Below are positions 11,201 through 21,900 of a stretch of 64,000 nt of DNA, piece after piece. The stretch is from the NCBI GenBank assembly GCA_027924645.1, contig BSBN01000140.1, forward strand, positions 11,290,501 through 11,354,500, written 5' to 3'. A program made the position numbers and the translations under genes. Under the pieces are notes generated by a model. That model worked only from the letters and a program-made list of their open reading frames with translations. It was not told the origin of the DNA and did not search any database. Numbering within the stretch: the stretch's first letter is position 1; every line of letters starts with the position of its first letter. The DNA comes from Cunninghamia lanceolata. Taxonomy: Eukaryota > Streptophyta > Pinopsida > Cupressales > Cupressaceae.

Positions 11201-13248
11201 TGGAATTCCTTCTAGGTACTAAGTGACTTCTCCAATTCCTTGAAAACATTTGAAGTGTTTTACCTTCTCAATGTGCTCCTTCGAACTTGACTCCAAGGTG
11301 TTATAATCTCAAAGGTGCTGACATCATCTCAACCAAAGGCGCTCAATGATTCATCCCATATCTAGGCGCTAAAACACTTAATCAACCAAGTTATTCAAGG
11401 CGCCATTCAGTAAACTCATCTTCCATGATATTCCTATCAAGGCGCATATCACTTCTCTCATGGGCTTTAGGCGCTCAGTTGAGTGTTTCAATACTACTTA
11501 GGTGCCAAATTCATTTTAATGCACCAAACACAAAGAGCTTTCAAACACTGGGCACTCACAAAGAGTCTTCCAACCTTGGGCACTAAATTAGGTCTTTGCA
11601 ACTATCCAAGGCGCATATCTTCATTTGAACAACTTATGGTGCCAAGACAACTTCTCATTAGGGTGCTCAAAACACTTGTGTTTACATTTGAAGTGCTTTA
11701 CCTTCTTAAGGTGCTCCAGACTAACCTGACTCCAAGGCGCTCCATCATCATCCTTAAGGCACTAAAAACATCATCTCCACTCTAGGCAAAAACATCATCC
11801 AACTCCTTAAGGCACTTCACTGTCAAAGTCTGAAGGTGCTCTACCTAGACCTTTCCCCTAGGCGCCAGAACTCCTAAGCGCTCACCAGATAACTCTCTTC
11901 TTCAAGGTGCAAATCTTCCTATACTATGATTGCCTCTAAAACGCCGATTAACGTGATGTGAGGGTGCAAAGCCTACTCCAATCCTCAGTGAGCGCCTAGT
12001 TTAAACAAGGAGAAATAAAGCATTCAAAACTATCCAAACAATCATCCCCTTCCTAATGTCTTCACTGCTTCGGAAAACCTTGGCCAAAATGACACATAAC
12101 AACTCCTATGAGCACCCTTATGCCCTAGGATCATCTAGTTTGTGCGTCTTGTAATGAGGAGTTCATGTAAGTTTGGAATGAGTGCCTTGAATAAGTGTAA
12201 ACTAGCCTAGAGAAGGGTATGTGCGCCTTGAGCGCCTTGAGCATTCTAGAGATAACTGTGTGCCTAGAACAATATGAGCGCTCATGATGATGATTAACGC
12301 CCTGATGAGACTATGAACGCCTTGTTCAGGAGATACCTTGTTTGATCATAAAATGCACCTTGAGTCTTGAAGGTTTTGAGAGCCTAGGTGATTTGGATGT
12401 TGGGATGTTGGTATGCGCCCAAGATTGAGGTAAGTGAGCGCTTGTAATGGAGGAGAGCAATGAAATGGAATGCCTTGTAGAGATTGGCGCCCAGAGACCC
12501 ATTTTTGTGCCTTTGATGATGACCATTTTTGCATAAGAGTTTAGCGCCTTAGAGTTGTAAACTTTCTCTTTGGGCGCCCCTAAGTGAATGTTAGCACCTT
12601 GGACAACTAAATACGCCTTTGATGGAGTGGAGCCCAGAAGGGGAGTAGGAGGAAACCCAATCTTCAAGATTCATCAAGCTTCAAAGTTTAGGTCAGAGGT
12701 TATCCACTTTATCCAGGGAAGGTGTTATCATCTACACTCCGAGAAGGTAATGTCAAAGGCCATCATGAAGGATCACTTCATCAACTTCAAGTCCTTCAAG
12801 TTCAAGTCCTTTCACCTAGCAAGTCCAAGAGAGATTTCTACTCTGATTCATGAAGTAAGCTTATATCATCCTTATCTACTCTGCAAGAAGAAGAAACATT
12901 ACAAAGTCAATCAAATGAGTTACAAGTACCATACATCCAATTGCAAGGAGTGAACCACCTTAAGGAAACATAGTTCTCTTGAAGTTACTTGAAATGTCAA
13001 AAGGTTTAGCGCCTCCAAGTAAGGTCAGAGGTGAGGTTAGAGGTGAAATGCGCCTTTGGACCATTCTGGCGCCTTGGATGAAGAACCTATATCTTGAGCC
13101 CAAGAGGTAAAATTTGTGCCTTAGTGGATTTGGAGAGTTACAGAGATTAGAGAAAAGTGCCTTGAAGACAGAGTTGTTCAAGGCGCATGTGTGATTTGGT
13201 CAAAAACAGGCGCCTAGAGTGAATAGGCTTTCATCCTGACTTAATATA
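8230..13248. repeat. Dense dispersed AGGCGC-motif region
   Basis: By eye about 55-60 GCGC cores occur here, mostly as (T/A)AGGCGC(C/A/T), with many AGGTGC and AGGCAC variants that look like CpG decay of the same word. Where well preserved (10690-10800) the spacing is about 22-26 bases. From 8.2 to about 11.9 kb the motif mostly reads AGGCGC on plus; from about 11.95 to 13.1 kb it mostly reads GCGCCT, i.e. inverted. Sequence between motifs is not otherwise repeated. No coding capacity is convincing; the short ORFs here are chance. Confidence 0.7.
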
Positions 13249-14684
13249 CTGCCTCCTTCTGACGATTTTTGGGGCAGTAGAAAACCTTTCACCACGGGCA
13301 AATGCCTCAGAGCTATAAAAAATTGAGAGAGGTTATTGTAGAGGCACTCTACATGATCCCGTTGCCTTAGACGAAATGTTTTTAAGTGACACAGTTTTCA
13401 AGTAACATCTCGTCAAAGATTGCTACCTTTTTGCACTTTGGACTCTTCAGGGATATCATCGGTACAATGTAGCTCCGACTGTTTCGACATGTTTGGGTGA
13501 AAAATAGGACCATGCCTAGCATAAATGTACCCATTCAGACGCATTGGAGTAGTCAGTTTGGTCGCATCTGGAGCAGGACAAAAGTTACACCCGTTTGCAA
13601 CTTTACACTGCCTCCTTCTGACGATTTTTGGGGCAACAGAAAACCTTTCACCACGGGCAAATGCCTCAGAGCTATCAAAAACTGAGAGAGGTTATTGTAG
13701 AGGAACTCTATGTGATCACATTGCCTCAGACAGAATGTTTCTAAGTGACACAATTTTTTAGTAACATCTTGTCAAAGATTGCTGCCTTTTTGCACTTTGG
13801 ACTCTTCAGGGATATCGTTGGTACAATGTAGCTCTGACTATTTCGACATGTTTGGGTGAGAAATAGGACCATGCCTAGCATAAATGTACCCATTCGGATG
13901 CGTTGGAATAGTCAGTTTGGTCGCATCAGGAGCAGGATGAAAGTTACACCCCTTTGCAACTTTACACTGCCTCCTTCTGACGATTTTTGGGACAACAGAA
14001 AACCTTTCACCATGGGCAAATGCCTAAGAGCTATAAAAAACTGAGAGATGTTATTGTAGAGGCACTCTACATGATCACATTGCCTCAGACGGAATGTTTC
14101 TAAGTGACATGATTTTTGAGTAACATCTCGTCAAAGATTGCTGCCTTTTTACACTTTGGACTCTTCAGGGATATCGTCGGTACAATGTAGCTCCGACTGT
14201 TTCGACATGTTTGGGTGAGAAATAGGACCATGCGTAGCATAAATGTACCCATTCGGATGCGTTGGAATAGTTAGTTTGGTCGCATCAGGAGCAGGACAAA
14301 AGTTACACCCCTTTGCAAATTTACACTGCCTCCTTCTGACGATTTTTGGGGCAGCAGAAAACCTTTCACCACTGGTAAATGCCTCAGAGCTATAAAAAAC
14401 TGACAGAGGTTATTGTAGAGGCACTCTACATGATAGCGTTGCCTTAGACGGAATGTTTCTAAGTGACACGGTTTTCAAGTAACATCTCGTCAAAGATTGC
14501 AGCCTTTTTGCACTTTAGACTCTTCAGGGATATCGTTGGTACAATGTAGCTCAGACTGTTTCGACATGTTTGGGTGAAAAACAGGACCATGCCTAGTGTA
14601 AATGTACCCATCTGAAAGTGTTGGAACAGTCAGTTTGGTCACATCATGAGCAAGACACCAAAAATGCAAAAGTTGCTTTGTGCA
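13249..14684. repeat. Four tandem copies of a 359-bp repeat
   Basis: Units begin with ctgcctccttctgacgattt at 13249, 13608, 13967 and 14326, a constant period of 359. Each contains agaaaacctttcacca, a conserved gttattgtagaggcactcta, and a tail with gtttggtcgcatcaggagca. Divergence is mainly at C/T and G/A positions. A stray piece of the tail (tttggtcgcatcaggagcag) occurs at 14917. Confidence 0.9.
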
Positions 14685-15079
14685 ACTTGACAACATTGAC
14701 ACTTTTTTGCAACATGACTCAAAGACTCAAACTGACCCCAAATGACTCAAAGTGACTTAAAATCACCTTGATTATAGAGGTCAAGGCGCTCCTTATCATT
14801 CATTCATTATGAGCACCTTGGGAGAATGGTATATAGGTCATCATCATGATTGGGCGCCCTGGATCCAGAGTGTTGGAGAGATCATCAAATGGTGTCTAGT
14901 AGGGTGAGTTATGAGTTTGGTCGCATCAGGAGCAGAACGCATAACATGATGATGTAAAAATGTGTACATATGTGTAATAATGCAGGAGGAAATAAAAAAA
15001 GACAAACCTTACAAATTAATGTGCATACTTACAACTCAATGTAACATAAATTTACAAAATCAATGTGAATACTTACAAA
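14685..15079. other. Spacer with two further AGGCGC-type motifs
   Basis: Holds aaggcgctcc near 14783, gggcgccctgg near 14852, and repeated ctcaaa/tgactcaaa words at 14715-14760. No gene seen. Confidence 0.4.
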
Positions 15080-18000
15080 TTAATCCAATGAACCATCTGG
15101 ATCTGCTCTACTCTTTATTGTGTCAAGTATTGCTTCATGGTCAGACTCACGCACCTTCCACAATATTTTGTTCAAAGGTCTACCCCGATACTTTATGAAA
15201 TGAACATTGGATGCCACGACAAGGTTTGAGTAATGAAGAATCTTTCGATGCATGTCAAAGTCCTAAAATAGCCAAATATTAACACTCTTATGTGGGTACC
15301 TTCTAAGCCATGTTTTAGTAATAACCACTGATCCTGTAGGGTATTCGATGTTTTCTCCATCTGTAACAGGAGCCTCCAATTTCTTTTTGGCCTCAACACA
15401 ACGACATAAGTAATAATATGTTCCCTCTTCATTAGCTTCATTTGCAATAACTGCATATACGTGTCCTACATTGATATGTGTAGCAAATTAGATGAAATTA
15501 GTCAACATTACAAAAACACTACAAAGTAAGATGACATTACCTTGTTGAACTAGATGAAATTAGATGTATATATGTGCCCTATATTACCTGGTTGAACTAA
15601 ATCTGATATGTGGTCAAAATCAACTGATGATTCCATCTATGTTAGTTCCAGTGCCGTCGGGAGTCGATACGTGTCAAGTGGGCTAAGATAACCTAACTAC
15701 CATTCGTCAACCCACTCCTTTGACTTGCACTCATCCCAGACTTGAATTGTACAGGAAGAACAAAAGCTTGACATCTTTCATGTATGGATACTCCATGAAC
15801 CTGCAATTGAGCTTCTGAAAGAGTGCATCTCATTTGATCCTGTCAGTGTACAACAATTCTCATATGGTGCAATGTTAGTATCATCTATCAACCAAAAAAA
15901 TCTACGAACTAAAGACTTACCTTCATTACCTGGACCCATAGAAGCATTACACCACTCGACAATCAATTTTGCATCTGTCAACTTTGCATTGTCTTTATAC
16001 TTTAACTCTTCTCGTGCTATGGCTCTTTTGATACATGCTCCCCCTTTCCATGCCCGGCCTCACAAAAGTTCCACATATGTTGAATACCTGTAAAATTATG
16101 CCTCCTACTCAGCCAATAGAAATTCTGTGAGTTCTTGAATTGTGATGCACAATTATCCGACCATATGATATGCTGACTGAACGATATGCCCCTTCTAGCC
16201 AAATCATTGTAGAACACCTGAAAGAAACCTTGCACGAACTCCGTAGAATGCGTGCGATCATCACTAATATAGAAATTATACTCCCTTATGATCTTTCTGT
16301 CATCCTCTATACTATCATTTGCATGAATGAATGCGATGTGCATAAATATAGAAACCTGTGTGGAGTTGTAATATTGTGATTGCACCTCATGCTGTGGCTG
16401 TAGACTGTAGTTCTCTACAAAGTTGACGACTGTAACAATGCTACTAACTGGAAATGTGTCCTTGCATAACTTGAATTGCAAGTCCAACCATCGAGCTCTA
16501 TGGGCATGTCTTGCATACTCATACACTATGCTGTCACGAAATATAGGCATAAACTGATACACTGGAATCTTTTCAATAACTAATTCACACCTCTTTGCTT
16601 CTTTACCATCTTTTGTATTGTATGCCACTGTTTTATACTTGCCAAACTCTACTAGTTCATTTCCAACTGCATGTGTTATTTCCATATGTTCACATATTGG
16701 CAAATGTTGCAAGCCACCGCAACGATGACATGTGCCATCCAAGCATAATTTCTTGTAGAATATTTGACCTTCCTCTCTTTCACATAAAATTCTTGATATG
16801 AAGTATCTTGAAGATGTTGGTGGGGCACATATGGCACAACCCTGCAAATCATTGTTAGTATGCATATCTAAACATATAGACCTATAAGCATCAAAATGGT
16901 TAGAAAATTCAATATGTAATCTACAACAACAAGTAGTGCGTGTGTGATTTATCTTAACATAGAAAGGTTTTAGCATTTCAAAATATCTTTGACAAATTTT
17001 AATTTGAGGATACTTCTCTAGAAATTTACCATAAAACTGTGTTTGAGTCTCATCCAAAAAATGCTTTGGATGTGGCTCGCGGTTTTGACTACCAATTCTC
17101 CTTCTTACCACATCCCTTTGATTCGGAGATACCCTTGGGTAATTCTTCCAAAAGTCTTCAATTAGTGATCTCAATGCTTCAACAATTGGTTTATCTTTTC
17201 GTGGTAGTCTCCCCGAGAACGTCCATAATTCATTGGCATTAGTGTCCTAAATTCTTTAGCGTCTTCCAACGGCTCTTGATAAAGTTTTCCTATTAATTCT
17301 CAATTCTTGACTTGTCTTTCTAATGAGACGAGCTTTCCTCGTTTGACTACTTACTATAGTCGATGTAATCACACGCCATGTTGCATTACTATCTTTTGTG
17401 CGTGAGGTGTTACCCACACTCTCATACCCACTCATTAGATTCTTGACAATAGATTTTTCACTTGAAGCCTCTGATGTTCTCAACCCAAGAATCTTCATGA
17501 TAGACCTATACTTTATACTTCACATCATTTCAACGAATAGTTGACATCTTGCAGTCTCATTTAACTTTTCAAAGAACAATCTCCAAATCTTATTAGCATA
17601 TCTTCTACAAGTGCATTTTGGAATCTTACCTTCCATTCGCTGCAAAATATTCTCATCAATATCAATCAAATACTTTGGCTTTCTATGCAAAATTCTAGGT
17701 GGTGTCAAGTTAGGTAAATTCATCTCAACATTAGGAATTTCATCAATATTTAAATGAGATGGGTTAGATGGCATACCTTAAATTGAAGATGGAATAGATG
17801 GCATACCTTGAGGTTGAGGTGGGAATGATGGCGTACCTCCTTCATCACATGTGAGTGATGATGTACTCTCAACTTGAGATGTGGTAAATGGTGTCCCCAC
17901 ATGTTGACTTGTGGTAAAGGATGTGTCTCCAACTATGGTATTCAAATCTCTCGTACCACGAAGTTTTTGCATTCATTCTCTTTGTGCCGCCAATACCATA

Positions 18001-18161
18001 TCTCTTTGTGATGGTTGTGGTTCCTCTTCAATTGGTATGTCTTCATTTATCATGTCCAATTTCCTCTTCTCACGAAGTTCCCTCATAGCCATTGCTTTCT
18101 TTGCATTCTTAGCTTCTATCTCTTCCTGTGTTGGTTTAATTCTTGATCGTTTCCTCGGCAT
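15080..18161 (-). pseudogene. Transposase-like gene of element D, decayed by stops
   Basis: From ATG 18161 (MPRKRSRIKPTQEE) one frame runs to about 16040, interrupted only by TGA, TAA, TGA, TAA and TAG between 17975 and 17240. A small deletion near 16040 shifts frame just after GHGKGEH; the next frame continues through KRAIAREELKYKD, LIVEWCNAS, FFWLIDD, a C-x2-C...W..C block (CSSCTIQVWDEC) and EWVDEW, again with only stop mutations, to 15588. An intron at 15466-15587 leads to a last exon (15080-15465) with GHVYAVIAN, CRCVEAK and TWLRRYPHKS. Order: basic/coiled N-terminus, Cys/His cluster near 16790-16730 (CHRCGG...CEH), then WSDNCASQFKN near 16140 and GHGKGEH near 16040, blocks I associate with DDE-type transposases of unnamed eukaryotic families. 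Family unresolved; not active as it stands. Confidence 0.65.
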
Positions 18162-18934
18162 GATGGAGAATTTGTCTGTAGCATGATAAAGAGACCAATA
18201 TTAGTTCCTAAGAAATGAATACACGATAATAGTGGGATTGTATTTTTTTTATGTTGTAAGGATTTATTCTTGTATAGTTTGACATCATTGTATGAACTAA
18301 GGTTTGTTTATTACACATAATTATTAAAGAGCCCAAGTGTAGAAAATATACATGGCATCATATGAGATTGTAGGTTGCTTTCTCGATTGGGAATGTGTCT
18401 ATTTTAAACATGTATGATAAAGCATGATAAAGTAATTCAATCCGAAATAAGGAAAATGTAAAGAACATGCATGTAAAGACTTGACATACCTAAAAAATGA
18501 AGATTTGAATGGAGAGAGTACCCAATTATGTAGTGTTTTTATCTTCTTGCATCAAACTCCTCAACAATTTGAGTTTTTCACCACTTGCTTCCTTTTCAAT
18601 GTTAAATTCTTAAAATTTAATCACAATTAACATTGCAATACTACAATAATTGAAACTTGAATAGATACATATCAAACTTGGTTTGAAAACTATGTTATTT
18701 CCTCCTTCTCAAGTTGGCAAAGCAGAAAAGGTGGTGGAAAGATCATGCAAAGGTGGTACAATGTGTCAAATGTGCATGTGAACTTCCCAATAGCATGAAA
18801 GCACTTCTTTTTTGTCGGAGCACGCACAGAATCAGTAAGAAAATAGAGCATGTGGGCCTGGATCACGGGGGTAACCACTTTTTTACCATTTCAGTAGAAA
18901 TACAAAACACGAGCGCATTTTGTCCTGCTATAGA
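18162..18934. other. Upstream flank of the transposase-like gene and right end of D
   Basis: AT-rich DNA with no ORF of note. Near its right end (18907-18921) lies cacgagcgcatttt, an inverted counterpart of the aaaatgcgctcg word at 5249-5260 on the far left of D. The telomere-like array follows directly. Confidence 0.4.
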
Positions 18935-21900
18935 TCCCTAATCCCTAAACCCTCAACTCTAATCCCTTGACCCTCAACCCTCAATGTCAAATCCTAATCC
19001 CTCAACCCTATCCCTAAACCCTCAACCCTCAATGTCAAATCCTAATCCCTCAACCCTCAACGTCAAATCCTAATCCCTCAATGTCAAATCCTAATCTGTC
19101 AACCCTCCAACCCTATCCCTAATCCTTACAACCCTCAACCCTTAACTCTGATCCATCAACCCTCAACACTATACCTTAAACCCTAATCCCTTCAACCTCA
19201 ACCCTATCCCTAAACCCTTGACCCTTGAACCTCAGCCCTCGACGTCAAACCCTAATCCCTCAACCCTTAACTCTGATCCCTCATCTCTCAACCCTAACCC
19301 TAAACCCTCAACCCTCCACATCAAACCCTAATCCCTCAACCCTCAACCCTAATCTATCATCCATCATCCCTCAACTCTAATCCCTCATTCCTAAACCCTA
19401 AACGCTATCCCTATTCCTAGAACCTCAACAAGCTCGATACTATACCTTAAACCCTAATCCCTCTACCATCGACACTCTTATTTAACCCTAATCCCTTGAC
19501 CATTAACCCTATCCCTCAACCTCAACCCTCAACCCTCAACCCTCAACTCTCAACATTAAACCCTAATTCATCAACCCTAAACCCTAATCCCTCAAACCTA
19601 AACCCTATCCCTAAACCATCAACCCTCAACACTATACCTTAAACCCTAATCCCTCAACCCTCAACCCTAAACCTTATCCCTAAACCCTAATCCCTCAATC
19701 CTTAACCCTAATCCCTCATCCCTCAACTCTAATCCCTCATCCCTAAACCCTAAATGCTATCCCTATTCCTAAACCCTCAACAGACTCGATACTATACCTT
19801 AAACTCTAATCCCTTATCCCTAAACCCTCCAACCCTATTCCTAATCCTTATACCCTCCACACTTTACTGTAATCCTAATTCCTCGACCCTCAACCCTATC
19901 CCTAAACCCTTGACCCTCGAACCTCAACCCTCAACCCTCAACATCAAACCCTAATCCCTCAACCCTTAACTCTGATCCCTCAACCTTCAACCCTGATCCT
20001 AAACCCTAAACCCTCAACGCCAAATTCTAATCCCTCAACCCTTCACTCTAATCCCTCAACCCTAAACCCTATCCCTAAACCCTCAACACTATACCTTAAA
20101 CCCTAATCCCTCAACCCTAACCCTAAACCTTGTCCGTAAACCCTAATCCCTCAACCGTCAACCCTAATCTGTCATCCGTCATCCCTCAACTCTAATCCCT
20201 CATCCCTAAACCCTAAACGCTATCCCTATTCTGAGACCCTCAACAGGCTCGATACTATACCTTAAACCCTAATCCCTCTACCATCAACACTCTTATTTAA
20301 CCCTAATCCCTTGACCATTAACCCTATCCCTCAACCTCAACCCTCAACCCTCAACCCTCAACTCTCAACATTAAACCCTAATTCATCAACCCTAAACCCT
20401 AATCCCTCAAACCTAAACCCTATCCCTAAACCATCAACCCTCAACACTATACCTTAAACCCTAATCCCTCAACCCTCAACCCTAAACCTTATCCCTAAAC
20501 CCTAATACCTCAACCCTCAACCCTAATCCCTCATCCCTCAAATCTAATCCCTCATCCCTAAACCCTAAATGCTATCCCTATTCCTAAATCCTCAACAGAC
20601 TCGATACTATACCTTAAACTCTAATCCCTTATCCCTAAACCCTCCAACCCTATCCCTAATCCTTATACCCTCCACACTCTACTGTAATCCTAATTCCTTG
20701 ACCCTCAACCCTATCCCTAAACCCTTGACCCTCGAACCTCAACCCTCAACCCACAACATCAAACCCTAATCCTTCAACCCTTAACTCTGATCCCTCAACC
20801 TTCAACCCTGATCGTAAACCCTAAACCCTCAACGCCAAATTCTAATCCCTCAACCCTTCACTCTAATCCCTCAACCCTAAACCCTATCCCTAAACCCTAA
20901 CCCTAAACCTTGTCTCTAAACCCTAATCCCTCAACCCTCAACCCTAATCTGTCATACATCATCCCTCAACTCTAATCCCTCATTCCTAAACCCTAAATGC
21001 TATCCCTATTCCTAGAGCCTCAACAGGCTCGATACTATACCTTAAACCCTAATCCCTCTACCATCGACACTCTTATTTAACCCTAATCCCTTGACCATTA
21101 ACCCTATCCCTCAACCTCAACCCTCAACCCTCAACCCTCAACTCTCAACATTAAACCCTAATTCATCAACCCTAAACCCTAATCCCTCAAACCTAAACCC
21201 TATCCCTAAACCATCAACCCTCAACACTATACCTTAAACCCTAATCCCTCAACCGTCAACCCTAAACCTTATCCCTAAACCCTAATCCCTCAACCCTCAA
21301 CCCTAATCCCTCATCCCTCAACTCTAATCCCTCATCCCTAAACCCTAAATGCTATCCCTATTCCTAAACCCTCAACAGACTCGATACTATACCTTAAACT
21401 CTAATCCCTTATCCCTAAACCCTCCAACCCTATTCCTAATCCTTATACCCTCCACACTCTACTATAATCCTAATTCCTCGACCCTCAACCCTATCCCTAA
21501 ACCCTTGACCCTCGAACCTCAACCCTCAACCCTCAACATCAAACCCTAATCCCTCAACCCTTAACTTTGATCCCTCAACCTTCAACCCTGATCCTAAACC
21601 CTAAACCCTCAATGCCAAATTCTAATCCCTCAACCCTTCACTCTAATCTCTCAACCCTAAACCCTATCCCTAAACCCTCAACACTATACCTTAAACCCTA
21701 ATCCCTCAACCCTAACCCTAAACCTTGTCCCTAAACCCTAATCCCTCAACCGTCAACCCTAATCTGTCATCCGTCATCCCTCAACTCTAATCCCTCATTC
21801 CTAAACCCTAAACGCTATCCCTATTCCTAGACCCTCAACAAGCTTGATACTATACCTTAAACCCCAATCCATCTACCATCGACACTCTTATTTAACCCTA

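Larger units (their letters stand above)
5064..18934. mobile_element. Element D: large insert with two convergent genes and motif arrays (putative transposon)
   Basis: This block interrupts B's reverse transcriptase. It carries a seven-exon gene on plus (5310-7391) and a transposase-like gene on minus (15080-18161), pointing at each other, with about 5 kb of AGGCGC-motif DNA and four 359-bp repeats between. Such an organisation fits a large DNA transposon, but I find no convincing terminal inverted repeats or target duplication, and the right side passes into the telomere-like array. It may be a composite, or a chromosomal segment brought in with the array. Confidence 0.4.

Noticed and set aside
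13249..14684. CRISPR-like array
   Set aside because: The whole 359-base unit repeats without unique spacers, and this is plant nuclear DNA.
5064..18934. Terminal inverted repeats for element D
   Set aside because: aaaaagtgg and gcgctcg words occur near both ends but in an order that does not form an inverted repeat.
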